From: Blastobasis lacticolella
Lineage: Eukaryota; Arthropoda; Insecta; Lepidoptera; Blastobasidae
Assembly: GCA_905147135.1 (NCBI GenBank)
Contig: LR990061.1
Location: 6,300,026-6,364,025 of the forward strand
DNA: 64,000 nt
Direction: 5' to 3'
The notes under the pieces are model-generated. The model made no database searches. It had not been told where the DNA came from and worked only from the letters and a program-made list of their open reading frames with translations. The position numbers and the translations under genes were made by a program. Shown here piece after piece: positions 11,641 through 24,000 of the stretch (position 1 is the stretch's first letter; every line of letters begins with the position of its first letter).

Positions 11641-12600
11641 GTTCCGTTACGCAACAGTTAGAAAAAATAAGTTACAACACCGTACGAACTATTTATGCCG
11701 TCTCTACATAGAACCGGGTAATTTGTATCCACATTAATTTGCTCATCTCTATCTGCAGGTTTCACAAGGAGGCCTACAAATGGCATCTGCGGAGGCTGTG
11801 CTAAGAGCGAGAGGGCGATACGAGGCAGTGCCGCGAGAGCGAGAGAGCTATACATACCGCGGTGTAGAGTGGTAGAGTCGGCGCGTACAAAGCGCTCGGT
11901 GGACGCCAAAGGCGGCGGCGCGCGCTAATTGGAGAGCTCGCGACTTCAAAGCTCGCCGCCGCTGCAACGTTTATATTAGGCAGGTACACCTCTCCGCGAG
12001 GCAATAACGCCGAGCTGCGTTCCCTTGCGTTTTAGGGGCCCGCGCCTAAGAACGCGAGATGTGGAGTACGAGACATTTTAAAAGCGTGGGATCCGAATGC
12101 ACCGTAGAGCATTTGCGATCAATTATTCATGTATGGAGAAAGGATGTCGTTCGCTGAATAGATTAGTATTGAAAATTATAATGAGGGCCTCAACGACAAT
12201 ATTCTGTTTCTAGATTAGTTCTCATGAAGCAAAGCAAGCGATACAGTCGCGACAAAAGCACAACGCTTGTTTATAGTGAGGCTGAGCACACCTGGCGCAG
12301 TCGCGTGGTGCGCTGTACGCCTCTGATTAATTTCACCGCGCCGCACTAGGCAATTAGTAAGGCTTTGTGCTGTGCGGGTCACTCGGTTGCTACGCTCGGA
12401 AGGGTTAGGCGGCATTGTGAGCCGGCACCCAAAGGCCCTATAGGAATGTTTATGATGATTACGGGCTGCGGTTGTCGCGTTCGATTCGCGAGGTTCGCGT
12501 CGGCCAGAGTTGTCGGTGTTGATGGTGGTGAGTGCTTCTATGGTCCTTTGTAGGTGTTTCGGAGGGATTTGGCGTTCTTGGTATAATTAGTGAGGTGATG
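11641..12600. other. GC-rich island with GAGA motifs
   Basis: 11800-11855 holds AAGAGCGAGAGGGCG and GAGAGCGAGAGAGC, sites of GAGA-factor type. CpG-rich segments run at 11880-12060 and 12290-12520. It may be a regulatory or Polycomb-type element; no gene recognised. Confidence 0.3.
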
Positions 12601-14327
12601 TTGAGACAGTATTTTTATATTAATAATAATTGAGATGTTGCGGCGGTATTTCTTTTTAGGGAAAATCGAAATTATAAGGGCTCTACATTCTGTAGAGCTC
12701 TTAGAAAAAGGGTCGCAATTAAATATTTAAGACTAACATATGCTGGATTATAAGCTCTTTGGGTGATGTAAGACCTACGTCTAGCAGTGGACAGCAATTG
12801 TGGACCTGTAAACTTATTGTCTGACTAAACGTTATATTATTATTCTTTTTTTAATTATTATTATTATTAATAGGCTTAATCGTGCAGGATGCTCTATAAT
12901 AAGAAAATATCTTTAAAAAATTGCAATTAAATATTTTAGACCAACGTACGCTCACCAGAGTTTCCTGTCACATATTCAGCATCATCTGATAGCAGTAGTC
13001 TTCGTTCAAACCACTAAATCACTCCGGGATACTATATCACTGCGACATGACGTCACTTACAGTACCAGGCCATCATGAGATCGCAGTAGTCCACCCGCAA
13101 ACAGTTACCAAATCACTTTGGGCGGCCGGGCGTCCCCAACATGCGTGTAACTCCGTTGAACTGAACAAAGGGCCGCCGCATTGTATCCAAGCCTCCATCC
13201 TCATTTGCGGCTATACCGTGAAGTGTTGACACTAAGTCCGATTTCCTCACAACATTCGTTACGGCTCTTCTCATCTCGGCCGCTGAACACCGCTTGCGGA
13301 TACATATAACTTTATCGATCAGAGAATAGAGGCGATTTTCGATTGGCCCGCTCCGGGTGTAACTTTGCAAATTTGTGGAAGAACAACTTTAAATGTGCAT
13401 GCGTTTTTGTTTTATCTGTGTACGTTTTAGGTTGAAATTGCAATGGCTGTTGTGTAGAGGTATTGGTAGAGGGTTTCCTTTCGGATCTTTTGATAGTAGA
13501 TTCGGGATTAGAGGAAACAATGATTGGATTATAGTGAGGACTGCAGCCGATATATTAGGACAGTTTGACTTGTTGCGGACGTTTATTGGCTTTAGGCCTA
13601 GTTTAGTTGCGCAGAGTTGACGTTTACGCGTGTCTCTCTTTTTGGTACAGTCACCTACAAATTTTAGTACCACGTAATAAACTTTTTTAGTGATACACTT
13701 CAAAATGTATGGTACATAATGCTGCCGACTGTACCATTATATTCTGATTATACTGGTCAATGTGTAGGTACTATTTATCGACGGTATAATAACAAGGCTA
13801 AGGAGGCCTACATTTTATTGACTTGTCAAATGTTTTTCCGATCAATTTGCGAACAACAGTTATCACTTTAGGTGTATCGGTTAATAAATTATGAGTCGAT
13901 GACTCCAAATAGGTTTCAACACGTGCTATTTGTGTGTGTTTCAGTGAGCTTGTGGTGTTAATTTTTGAGTAACAATATACCTAACTCAGTCTGAAAGGCT
14001 TAATATATCCACTAAGTATGATGTTAACTTCGCGTGGAAAATACTCAATTATCTTTAGGTACAATCGTACTCATAAGAGCATTATCATTTTTTTTTAAAT
14101 TTGTAGCCACTGCCACATTAGGTCATTACTGCCATTAGGTGCATTGTTAAACAAATGAAATTGGCTAAAAGAAGGGTCTATTAAGCCTAGAAAACTAATT
14201 CTTAAAATAAAAATTGCTTACATGAATTTTCATACTTTAAAAGTATATAGTTTTATAAATTAAATTTCAAATATTTTTTTAATAATACAGCCTCAACATT
14301 TTATTTTTAATTAAGTAAGCCTGTGGT
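12601..14327. other. Mixed gene-free stretch
   Basis: GCAATTAAATATTT-type segments repeat at 12715 and 12922. 13030-13380 is a unique GC-richer block with TGACGTCA at 13047. A 94-bp TIR element is at 13643. Frames at 13389-13703 look like chance. Confidence 0.35.
13643..13736. mobile_element. 94-bp element with TGGTACAGTC ends
   Basis: TGGTACAGTC (13643-13652) and GACTGTACCA (13727-13736) are perfect inverted ends. GTACAGTC-ended short elements are common in moths. Confidence 0.5.
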
Positions 14328-14573
14328 GTGTGGTGCCGCCACCTCAAAGAATAGCACCACCCCATCTCTTCCCGTGGGTGTCGTAAGAGGCGACTAAGGG
14401 ACAAATCCGAAAGGTGGGCAGCAGCATCTTTCTTGGTAGATTTACATCAACTGCACTGCGATCTCCAACCCGCCTGCCAAGCGTGGAGATTATGGCAATG
14501 ACCTCCCCTTTCGTGGGAGAGGCCCGAAGTCCTGCAGTGGACTGTTATGGGCTGTGATGATGATGATGATGAA
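14328..14573 (+). mobile_element. Family C repeat with (GAT)n tail
   Basis: CCCGTGGGTGTCGTAAGAGG, CTGCGATCTCCAACCCGCC, CCCCTTTCGTGGGAGAGG, CTGCAGTGGACTGTTATGGG and a (GAT)n tail. It has the common lepidopteran form of the 5' half. Confidence 0.85.
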
Positions 14574-14590
14574 GCCTGTGTTATACCATC

Positions 14591-14760
14591 ATGCCGGTTC
14601 GCCACGCAGAGGTACCGGGTTTGATTCCCGGCCGGGCAGAAATTGAAATGATGAATTTTAACTTCTGTTAAGGGTCTGGGTGTTGTATGTATTTAAAAAA
14701 TATAAAAGTGATTTATCAGTATACTGGCCCCCATAATATATAGAGCTTTGCTTACTTTGA
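14591..14760 (+). mobile_element. SINE family A
   Basis: B box GGTTTGATTCCCGGCCGGGC, body CAGAAATTGAAATGATGAAT, and the TTTGCTTACTTTGA part of the 3' region. The A-box head is truncated. It sits just after the (GAT)n tail of a family C repeat. Confidence 0.8.
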
Positions 14761-14849
14761 ATAAAAAAAAAAGATTAAGCCAAAGCGCTTTGTGCATATA
14801 GCTAGAAAATCCACGACAGAAGTATGGGACGTTCGTCCGAGTGAAATAA

Positions 14850-14915
14850 TGTGGTCTCTACCCAGGCCTACCCCTACAGGAAAAGAGAGTAATGTTATGT
14901 ATGTATGTACGTCCG
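14850..14915 (+). mobile_element. LINE 3' fragment with (TATG)n tail
   Basis: TGTGGTCTCTACCCAGGCCT, ACCCCTACAGGAAAAGAG and (TATG)n. Confidence 0.45.
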
Positions 14916-15496
14916 TCGTGATGTAATATAATTTCGGAATTTTCCACTGAATGGTGTAAAATGAGCGGAGCTGAAAAAAATGTATGGAAAATGTACTACG
15001 CCTCACGTAAAAGCTGATACACGCTGAAGAAATTTTGCTGAAAAAGAAAAAGTATGGTGTCCAAAGACTGTTCTATTATATTTACCAGCATATAATGATG
15101 GAGTAATTTTTTTTCCGGACAGTAGGAAGGATCGGCCGCCCGCACAGCACGCGTTTCCCGATACCGCCTCTAATCCGTAATGAGTGGGTGCGTCACAATA
15201 AGACCAACCGCCTCAGAAAGATACCATCTTGCGGGGAAATGGCTCAATCTCGGGAGTTCTCCGGTGAGAGGGGAAGCAGGGGGGGGGGGGTATGGATTGG
15301 CTACAATGCCTCAGGTTGTTTTTATTATAGGATATCCAACAGCACAATTTACATTTCATGTATAACAACAATTCATGTCTAAGCCAATAATAGGATATCA
15401 CAACGAGTTTAAACAACATAATGGTACTAATGTGTAGGATTGCTTGCCATTCTGAAATAGTTGTAAGCGGATGACGGCAGACGAGAATATTCAATA
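14916..15496. other. Gene-free stretch
   Basis: Moderate GC at 15130-15290 with the G12 run; no gene or clear repeat. Confidence 0.35.
15279..15290. repeat. Run of 12 G
   Basis: Uninterrupted G12 in a minus-repeat spacer. The length may be uncertain in sequencing. Confidence 0.7.
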
Positions 15497-15513
15497 TTAC
15501 TACGGGAAACAAC

Positions 15514-15651
15514 AATACAGGAACGTCGGTGGCCGAGCGGTTAAAGTATCCGAGCCGTAAGCGAGAGGCATCGGGTTTGAATACCGCTGCGGGTCATATA
15601 CCAATGACTCTGTACTGAATTATGTACATAAGTTGAATACTAATATATAAT
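15514..15651 (+). mobile_element. SINE family B, short form with 17-bp target-site duplication
   Basis: It has the head GTCGGTGGCCGAGCGGTTA, B-box-like GGGTTTGAATACC, and only the first body segment (ACCAATGACTCTGTACTGAA). TTACTACGGGAAACAAC (15497-15513) and TTACTATGGGAAACAAC (15652-15668) flank it with one mismatch. It could be taken for a tRNA-Ser/Leu gene, but the rest of the sequence follows the SINE. Confidence 0.85.
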
Positions 15652-15668
15652 TTACTATGGGAAACAAC

Positions 15669-16312
15669 TCCCGCCGTACATTGTATTGCGATACATCATT
15701 TATAATTATTAAAGCAACCTTTGCAACAGTTGAATTAAAATTTGTTTCAAACTAAACTCGCGTTCTTTACACATATTATTAAATTAGACGGGACTTGGAC
15801 GCGACGTAGTTGAATTAAAATTAATCAGTACCGAAATTAATAAATTTATTGGAGCTTTAGTTCCTTATTAGAGAGTTCGAAATCTTGAAGCAATATTCCG
15901 TACAAAATAGAGACACGACAATACATTAGCTAATAATATTAATGTCCCACAAGACAATACATCATGGTTACCCACGCTGGTGTACAGACAGACATTAATA
16001 CATAATTTATGGGCTATTCTGTGGCGCGATTGATTCGTCTCGGAGGATGGCCGAAATCGATTCTATTTTTTTTAATCGATCGACTCGTGTGAATGTGTAT
16101 CGATTAGAATCGAAAGCGTAATAGGTAGCTGCTCTATGTTTGTTGAGTAAATTATGAACTATAAATTTTGACACAATAATTAATATGTGGTAAGTAGGCG
16201 GCCATTACGGGTCTCATCCGGACATGAAATCGTCGGAAATGAAATTGATAAGTACTCTATTTATTACATTGGTTTAAATAAAAATAGAACTGAACAGAGT
16301 TAAATCTCAAAC
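15669..16312. other. AT-rich gene-free stretch
   Basis: TCGATTAGAATCG-type weak repeats at 16050-16120; nothing else. Confidence 0.35.
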
Positions 16313-16355
16313 TCGTTTCGAGCTAGATGGCGTTGTGTGGATTTACCCAAGCATA
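16313..16355 (+). mobile_element. SINE family A, 3' end
   Basis: AGCTAGATGGCGTTGTGTGG is the family A 3' signature. A minus-strand family C repeat follows directly. Confidence 0.5.
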
Positions 16356-16365
16356 AAAAATTTCA

Positions 16366-16588
16366 TCATCATCATCACAGCCCACAACAGAGGGCTCCCA
16401 CAAATTTATTAAGGTAAGGTTATTGCCGTAATCTCCACGCTTGGCAGGAGATCGCAGTGTTATTGGAAAACGCTGCAACCCATTTTCCAGCCAACAGAGA
16501 CTCTAGATCTTTCGTCTCGGAAACATTAGGCGCCTTGTACGACACCCACGAGTGCAAGGGGTTCTCTGACGTACATCACACGGCCGTG
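16366..16588 (-). mobile_element. Family C repeat
   Basis: (GAT)n tail in minus orientation at 16358-16378, TTGGCTGGAAAATGGGTTGC, ACACTGCGATCTCCTGCC and CTCGTGGGTGTCGTACAAGG. The family C segment CCCGCCTG is deleted. Confidence 0.75.
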
Positions 16589-16895
16589 TAAATAAAAAAA
16601 TGTGTAATGTTATTGTTTATACACCGTTAAGACCGGTTGATACTTTGAGACTAGTTAAACGTTTAGCTCCGCAAAAAACTGCGCAGGGGACATTGAGCCT
16701 GGGTCAACAGTCTCGGGAGACGGCATCCCGTGACGGTATCGCAAAATATCTACGATTCCAGATATTTAGGTTACATGTATGACGTAATAATTCCTGTAGC
16801 CGTAATAACTCCTATATCGCATCTAGTTGCGGAACTTCGTTGCGATAGCGTAATCCCGGAGGGTAATCGCCCTGTGCCCTTACAGTTTTTTATAA
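16589..16895. other. Gene-free stretch
   Basis: Unique DNA between a family C and a family A copy. Two overlapping short frames are not recognisable. Confidence 0.35.
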
Positions 16896-17040
16896 AATAC
16901 ATACTTATTATACATACTACGCCCAGACCCGTAACTGAAATTTAAATTAACCATTTCAATGTCTGTTCGCTCGGCAATCGAACCTGGGACCACTGCGCGG
17001 CGACCGGCATGTCAACCAACTGAACCACTCAGGTCGTCAA
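16896..17040 (-). mobile_element. SINE family A, 5' two thirds
   Basis: On the minus strand it reads TGACGACCTGAGTGGTTCAG, ACATGCCGGTCGCC, a B-box region GGTCCCAGGTTCGATTGCC, then CGGGTCTGGGCGTAG. Confidence 0.75.
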
Positions 17041-17482
17041 ACACACTCCATAGTCCAGTAAAGACAGTACACTCCTTACACAACCTATCAAAGACAAAGC
17101 GAGCATCTTCACACCAGTCGCGCGTTCGGCAATCCTCGACAATGTTCGGCAGCGCTCGGCGCCCGCCGGACAAGACACGCACCGGACCGGTCGCGCGGCC
17201 GGTGGTCGCGAGCGTCGGAACTAATTGCCAGCCATTAACCCGATTGCTCTCGTCTCTTACTTTGAGGGGTTCTCTTACTTTGAGCGCGTTTTCGCCCGCG
17301 AATACTTGCCGGTTACAATATAATCAGCGTAATATGGTAATGTAGTGAAATGGGGGCCGTTAGCGACGGGCTTGGGGCCGATATCGTGTATGGGGTTTGT
17401 AGGTCGTTCCTAAGGAAGAGGTTTTGGGTATGTGTGGTGAATGAAGATCAGTTTTTAATTTAGTGACTTTTCCATTAGCTTA
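17041..17482. other. GC-rich gene-free stretch
   Basis: Several GTTCGGCA/GCTCGGC repeats at 17125-17160 and a tandem TCTTACTTTGAG at 17256-17284. A 128-codon frame from 16959 includes SINE A sequence and is rejected. Confidence 0.35.
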
Positions 17483-17895
17483 TCATCATCACAGCCCGTA
17501 ACAGTCCACTGCAGGGCTTAGGTCCTCTCCCACGAAAGGGGAAGTTATTGCCATAAACTCCACGCTTGGCAGGCGGGTTGGAGATCGCAGTGTTTAAATA
17601 TAACAATGGAAAACGCTGCTGCCCATTTTCCTGACTACGGAGACTCTTGATCTTTTGTCTCGAAAACATTAGTCGCCTTGTACGACACCCACGAGTGTAA
17701 GGGGTTGGTGCTATTCTACTCTGCCGGACATCACACGGCCAATTAGCCATTAGTTATAATGATACCACATAATTGACTGTTCCGAAATTTTTATGATATC
17801 TCTTAAACCAAAGAAGATATATGCGCTAGAGCACTATGATTTTGGCATGTCTGATGACGCCATTCGACACCCGGGTAAACATTACGTAATACGCA
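17483..17895 (-). mobile_element. Family C, long form
   Basis: Family C core at 17483-17746 plus a further 5' segment to 17895 (minus strand TACCCGGGTGTCGAATGGCG, ATATATCTTCTTTGGTTTAA). The same extension is present at 27893-28293, so the full element is about 400 bp. Confidence 0.8.
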
Positions 17896-18877
17896 ATAAA
17901 GCACATGTTTAATTGAGCTTGACATTTCCTTCAAACTTAGGTATATTACTTAGGCGTTTCAAAATGAACTTAAAAAATTCTTTCACTGGATTTCATTACA
18001 ATAAAAATAAGTTCAGATTTGATCAACAAACCTATAAAAATCTACCATATAATAGATCCTCATTGGTGATGTAATTTTTTGGGCTGAGTTTTGTTATTAA
18101 GCTTTCAAACACGCTGTTTTCTCCAAGTGCAACTAACTTGTGGTGCATCTGTTTGGAATTCCAGATTTAACATTTCACACCAACAATTTATATTATGGCG
18201 GTTCACGGTAGCCTGACAATAAGTCCTTGTTTTCTCTTGATGTCTTTTTTTATAATTTAATAATAATAAAATTTCTATCGACCTATCTTCACCAGGAAAT
18301 GAATAACCTAGTATTTACTATATTCCTGATCTTTTTTTTATAATTGGACTAGCCAGGCATTTGTCCGCCCGCCACCTCACCTGCTAGTAAGTGACGATGC
18401 GGCCGCAAATGGAGCATGCCTGTCTAGGAACAGCCTATTCACTCTGGCCTTGAAGGCGTCTAGATCGCAAATCGCAATAAATGTTACAGCAATTACCTAC
18501 ATTAATAAAGTAGAAATTTGCTTTGCTTTGTCTTACATCTTTATAACATTAGTACCCAAAACATTCTGACGGCCACAATGCGCAGAAATACAGATACCCA
18601 CCCATGTCAAATTGCCAAACGACTCCAGTTTCAAATACTACGTCCCTCTGACCGCTCCACGCCAACGTCTGTGCACACTGAAACAATGACAGAATAACCC
18701 CAACATCTGGTGCCGGTAATGAGGAAAGAAAAACTCATTTTAAGAGGAGTGGGCACAATGTCAAATAGTGCGAGCAATGCGTGACATACCTTTTGTTACT
18801 TAAAATTGCAGACGAATGCCCAAAAATAACTAACATAAGAACTAGAATAGCAAAGCAATACAGTATTTAATATCTAA
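17896..18877. other. AT-rich gene-free stretch
   Basis: A GCATGCCTGTCTAGGAACAG segment near 18413 recurs weakly at 26043 (GGCATGCCTACCTAGAAACA) and 48537, so a small dispersed repeat is present. Confidence 0.35.
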
Positions 18878-19080
18878 TAGTATAAATAAAACAAATTGGC
18901 TTCCCGCCGTCTGTCCCTATGTATGTATCTATATACGCTTAGATCTTTTAAACGATGCATCGGATTTTAATACGGTTTTCAACAATAGATAGTGATTCAA
19001 GAGGAATGTTTATAAGCAAGAAAAAATTAGGTAGGGGTAAAGTAGGTGTATGCGAACGAAGTTGCGCCGCGTCCGCTAGT
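18878..19080 (+). mobile_element. Family D repeat
   Basis: CTTCCCGCCGTCTGTCCCTA, ACGGTTTTCAACAATAGATA, GTGATTCAAGAGGAATG and GCGTCCGCTAGT. This is a common lepidopteran dispersed repeat; its class cannot be settled from these pieces. Confidence 0.65.
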
Positions 19081-20029
19081 ATAATATCTATGGCGAATCA
19101 TCTGTCAATCCGCACGCTCACGGCCTGTCATCGCTATAGAAATCACAACCACAGGGCCAGTCCTCCTTACTCCATAAGGAGTTTCCGAGTGCCGGTAATA
19201 GAGTGCTGTGGAATCTGCCCCTGCCGAGGGCCAGTGGTACCACACCGGTTTAATTAACCCACGTCTATTATTACCCCGATCAGTAAACACGGTTTACGCG
19301 AGGCTCGATTAGTCAACGCGGGATTAGAACAACAATGGCCTATTTACGGCGGGCACCCGTGAGGCCGTGAGCAAATCGACTTATTATGCCTTGATTGTGC
19401 CACTGGCAGCTACTATTTGAACATTTTATTTTTAGTGCGTGCATTAAGCGCGCAGTGAAACGGCGTTGCCATACTATTAATAGTGCCGGGGCAGCTTGGC
19501 AATGTTTTCAGATGAGAAAACGCGTTAAATACTAATTAAGCGATATCGAGTGGGCTCTTTTTGCGTCACTTGTTCAGTGCTCACTCCATCTCGGTTTCGC
19601 TGTTACAAATAAAATAAATAAAATAAAATAAATTGGCTTGGACAATTCACACAGCACCATCTAGCCCCAAAGTAAGCAAATGGTTGTTAAACCCTTGATT
19701 TATTTCTGTCGCCTTTTTCAAAAACTCCCGGACATGGAATAAATAGATGCAGAGCGGAAGTTATCATCATTAACATCACCAACAAGCCATTTTTGATCAC
19801 TCTTAGACAAAATAAAGAACCAAACACTATATTCTACGCTAACACCTCAAAACATACCATGGCGTCAATCTGTCTACGACTTACTCTTAGGGACTACTCA
19901 ATAGTTTTTAACGCAGCTGGACGGTTTTCCGAGAACTGTTTATTCATGTTTGATTTACAGTTGTATGTCGCTGGTATTATCTTAAGCAAATAGCAGTGTT
20001 GTTATAGGTAATATAATGCATAAACAGGT
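19081..20029. other. Unique DNA, candidate conserved non-coding region
   Basis: 19260-19600 is unique, moderately GC-rich and free of repeats, with TACTAATTAAGCGATATCG near 19530. A SINE A end lies at 19608-19680. Confidence 0.3.
19608..19680 (-). mobile_element. SINE family A, 3' end with (TTATT)n tail
   Basis: The minus strand reads TTTGGGGCTAGATGGTGCTG, then TGTGAATTGTCC, and a (TTATT)n tail at 19608-19634. Confidence 0.65.
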
Positions 20030-20085
20030 GTGTCAGGATCGTAACCTATGGCACTCGATTGTCTCTGCCTATGAAAGGGCACGTA
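20030..20085 (+). mobile_element. LINE 3' fragment
   Basis: GTGTCAGGATCGTAACCTAT and GGCACTCGATTGTCTCTGCC; same family as 29437-29500. Confidence 0.4.
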
Positions 20086-20883
20086 TGGAAGAGCTGCCTG
20101 AACCTGCCGGTATCAAGAAAAAGGTGCCGCGTGAGAGAGGAAGCTATGATTTCGCATCGCCAAGTCGAACACGAGAGCATCAGCTTACGTAGGCTTACGA
20201 CCGGGCGAAGAAAAAACGTGGACCCTGGCAGAAGTCGCGATTGATCGACGTCATAACTCCTATACACTACACATATCTACATTTAATTTGTTTTAATTAT
20301 GAAAGCAGGCCCTTTAAACAAACCAACCAGCGTCCCAGCGTTCTCTGTCAAATTCAAATATTTAAATTGTCGCGCGGATTGAATGCGGTTGCGTTGCGCC
20401 GCGTTGCCACACTGTGCGGTCGGCGGGGCCCGGCCGCGGGTGCTTGCGCCCACTGGCGGTAGGGCTGTCGCTGTATTATTCTTCTTATACGGCTGACAAA
20501 CAGTCAAACCTGATGGAATGTGGAAGTTATTAACGTCAAAATCATAATTAAGGCGGCCTAGCCCTCTGCCGTTGCAGTATTACTCCACAAACTTATAATA
20601 ATATCTATCAGGGGTGCCTATGAGTTCTCGTGATTGTTCTACCAGTGCCAGGGTCCCAGGCCTCAGCGAAAGACATTGGTCAACCACGCTTCAAAGCTGC
20701 AAAGAGCAGCTGATGAACAATTTGATCGGTGAGCTACATAAAATACTCTCTCTCTCTCTCATACAACATGCAAATAATTTTCTCATTTCGGCCTTATACA
20801 TTGTGCATTATTGGCGTCTCGGTATCTAATTAATCTAGGTAATAATAGATTAGAGACAAGCCGTTGTAATAATTTAATTTAAA
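20086..20883. other. Gene-free stretch with GC island
   Basis: GC-rich block at 20380-20470; a (CT)n run at 20749-20760. No gene recognised. Confidence 0.35.
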
Positions 20884-21045
20884 CACTAGTGGACACGACG
20901 CGACATTCTTCGCGTACACCAACTTTACCCTTTTCTTGCTTATACACCTTCCTCTTGAATCGTTCTATCTATTGTTGAAAACTGCATTAAAATCCGTTGC
21001 GTATTGCCGTTCTAAAAGTTTTCCTTTATAAAATTAAAATAAATA
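20884..21045 (-). mobile_element. Family D repeat
   Basis: Minus-strand GCAACGGATTTTAATGCAGT, TCAACAATAGATAGAACG, ATTCAAGAGGAAGGTG and the end CCACTAGTG. Confidence 0.6.
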
Positions 21046-24000
21046 AATAAACAAACGCACCGCCAACCCTAGCCCGCAGTTCATTTCACCGAGATGGCTC
21101 TATGTCGCAGCTGGAAATGACCCTTCTCACTTCACCAGCGATTTTGCAATACTTTTTGTTGAAAGGCGCAATTTGTGCGTGCGTAGGCAAGTAATGCCTC
21201 GGTCTAATTTCAAATGGAATTTATGAAGTTTACGCAGAGCTACTAAAATGTGCGCATTGCTTGCGCCGCACTGTGCATGGCACAACCGCTTCGTTCAAAT
21301 TAAAACTATTAAAACACAGCACTCGCAGAGATTGAATTAAATGGGATGTCGTGTTTAATCAGTGCCATTATTTATTTAATCAGTCGTTAATGCGGTTACA
21401 CTATTTAACAATTAAATATGTATTTTGAAAACATTCAGGCCCATTTGTTGGATTAACAAAATATTATAATCGTATTTGATTAAATGTTCAATTTAATGAG
21501 TGGTTTGCGATTAACGACGTGGAACATAACCGAGCTGCTGAATAAGCTTCTATTTATTTAATTTGTAAAAAAATACATATAATATAAAAATATATCTAAA
21601 TAAAAAAAGAAGCCGTACCTAACCGTACTATGTAAGCTACTCCAAAATTAACAAATCTAACCTAACAGAATTCCCCAACAACAGAAAAAAAATGTTTCAC
21701 CTCAACTCTACATCACACCCCACGACTGGCCGACGTCGACATATCGTATCGTTGTCGTGTCGTGCCCTGTCTGGACGCACGCTCTGATTAACCCCAGCTA
21801 TTTGTTAGTGCGACACTGGAGCCGCCATTGTTCTAAATTCAAAACGGACCAATCGGCGGGCTCCGCCCGAGTGCCATAAAGCCTGTGACACACCGGCGCG
21901 TTACCTGCCATATGTAAACATAATTCAATTAAGTGGCCACAATGTAATGTTTAGCTTTACTTATCGGCCGTTATCAGGTGTGCAGAAACGACGCTAATAG
22001 ACTGATTTAATACCGTCGCGCTGATTTTAGTTTTAATTTTAATAACCTGAGATAGGAAAATGGAAACTTTTGCGATAAGCCGTGATGTAAGCGAGCTGTG
22101 CGTTTGTTTTTAATTAAATTACGTACAATGTGCTGTTTGCACGATGCTTTACACTGGTTTGTTTCTAGTTTATTGCACTGCACTAATATTTGAAATTAGT
22201 GCAAAATTCGTTTCTCTTTGCGTCTAGTACCGTACTAGTAACGTATGGATACCTATTTTAATAATATTTACTAAAGAAGTAATCCTGGAAATTTCTTAAT
22301 AACTTCCCAGGAGACAAAGTATCACCGCGTGAGGATGCGGATAGAAGCTAATTTATGTAAAGAAACTACCTATAAAGCAAAGACACGTCTCACGAAATTG
22401 GGTTAAACAATAAATAATAGGTCAATAATGACAATTAAATAATAATTTCCACAGCGAAGTGTTACAATGAATCGCTGAAGGCCTTGAGAGCCTTACAAAA
22501 AGCACAGTCCAAGGAGTTGCAAACAATCGACAATTGAAAGTTGCAAATTGCACGAACATCGATATTGGATCGAATTGAATCGAGACATCCTTTGTCGGAT
22601 TTAATACTCGGCCCCTTTATCCGACGCAATTACTCCACACGGCGAGCGTCGTCAATATTGTGTCGGTTACATTTTATAACAGCACAATCGTCCCGTACTT
22701 TTTTTATCCTCCTTTTTTATTTAATATTTCCGACACGCGTGATGTTAATGAAGAAGAAGTCGTGATCGCGCCGAAATTATTTCGCGAAACTTCGAAAGGC
22801 AAGTCCTCGGTGCATGTATGTAACCTTTGTGGGACCATGTAACCTATATAGAGCGCAATTGTTGCCAGCAATTGTGGTCTGCGAATTAATTTCTGGTGTT
22901 GCCATGCGATGTTCGTATTTGCGACCGAAAGTTCGCCAGGAGCTGGAAAGTGTTCGACTTTGTAAATTTTTTTTGTGGTAGGCGTTTTTTTTTTTGACGC
23001 TGTGAACATGTTGCCACAATAAATTATTCGCACAATGTGCATGCGAAATAATTACCGCCCTTTTAATGTAACAATTTATTGCGACCACAAAATTAAAAAT
23101 TGCCGGGTAGCGTTCTTTGCGAATAATGATAATGTACGCAGTTAATTGTGAGTATCATTACTAATTGTTGTTGCAATATATTATTTTCTTTTTATAATGT
23201 ATAAATGTTTCATTTCGATTCGAGGTTATAGAAAGTAGAATTAAAAGGCAAGTTTACATTTAACTCATAGAAAAACTCTGTTGTACAAAATAAATCATTT
23301 AGAACTTTGGAACAAATAATTTACCAAAAACTTATTTAGGGGAGACATAAATAATTATTTTAGTAATCATAAACCAAAATTTTATCTAAGTAAGTACCTA
23401 ATATAAGCAGGTATCATACAAACATATGTAATTGTTTACTTAACTATAATAATCATCTTAGGACTCCAAAACGACTTCCACCTACAATTAAAAAAAAATT
23501 AAAATGAAAAAAATTAAATCTTTACTTTATATAAAACAGTTTTACATAGAACCTCTGTCATTACTACCTGTAAAACCCCTAACTAAAAGTCCCGCCTATT
23601 GCAAAGCACATAAAGGCCTCTAGAAAAACCATCGCACCTTTTATATCGATCGCTGACCATTTACCAATTAAAAAAGGTTACGCACCTGATCCTAAAACTC
23701 ACAACCTCATTGGAAAACGGATAATTGTCTAAAAGTGGCCAGTTTGAATGGGGGTTCCAAATTCGAATCCATCGATTGTTTCGTCAATTAGCTTATCTAA
23801 ATCAATATCTATGGGCGTTTCTATATAGGGGCAGTTTACTTTTTGTGGATGTCTATTAGGAATACTTAATTTGAATAAACTATTTTAGAGGATACGTTTT
23901 TCATAAAAATTTATGTAACGTTATTTTTCCATTCTTTTAAGGGTTTTACGTTGTTAGTGTATATTTGTGCAATTGGCCGTTAGTAAATGTATCCAATGTA

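Noticed and set aside
15524..15600. tRNA-Ser/Leu-like sequence with A and B boxes
   Set aside because: It continues into SINE B sequence and is flanked by a target-site duplication. The acceptor stem is not complementary.
16959..17345. 128-codon plus-strand frame
   Set aside because: It starts inside a minus-strand SINE A and runs on in GC-rich unique DNA with no domain.
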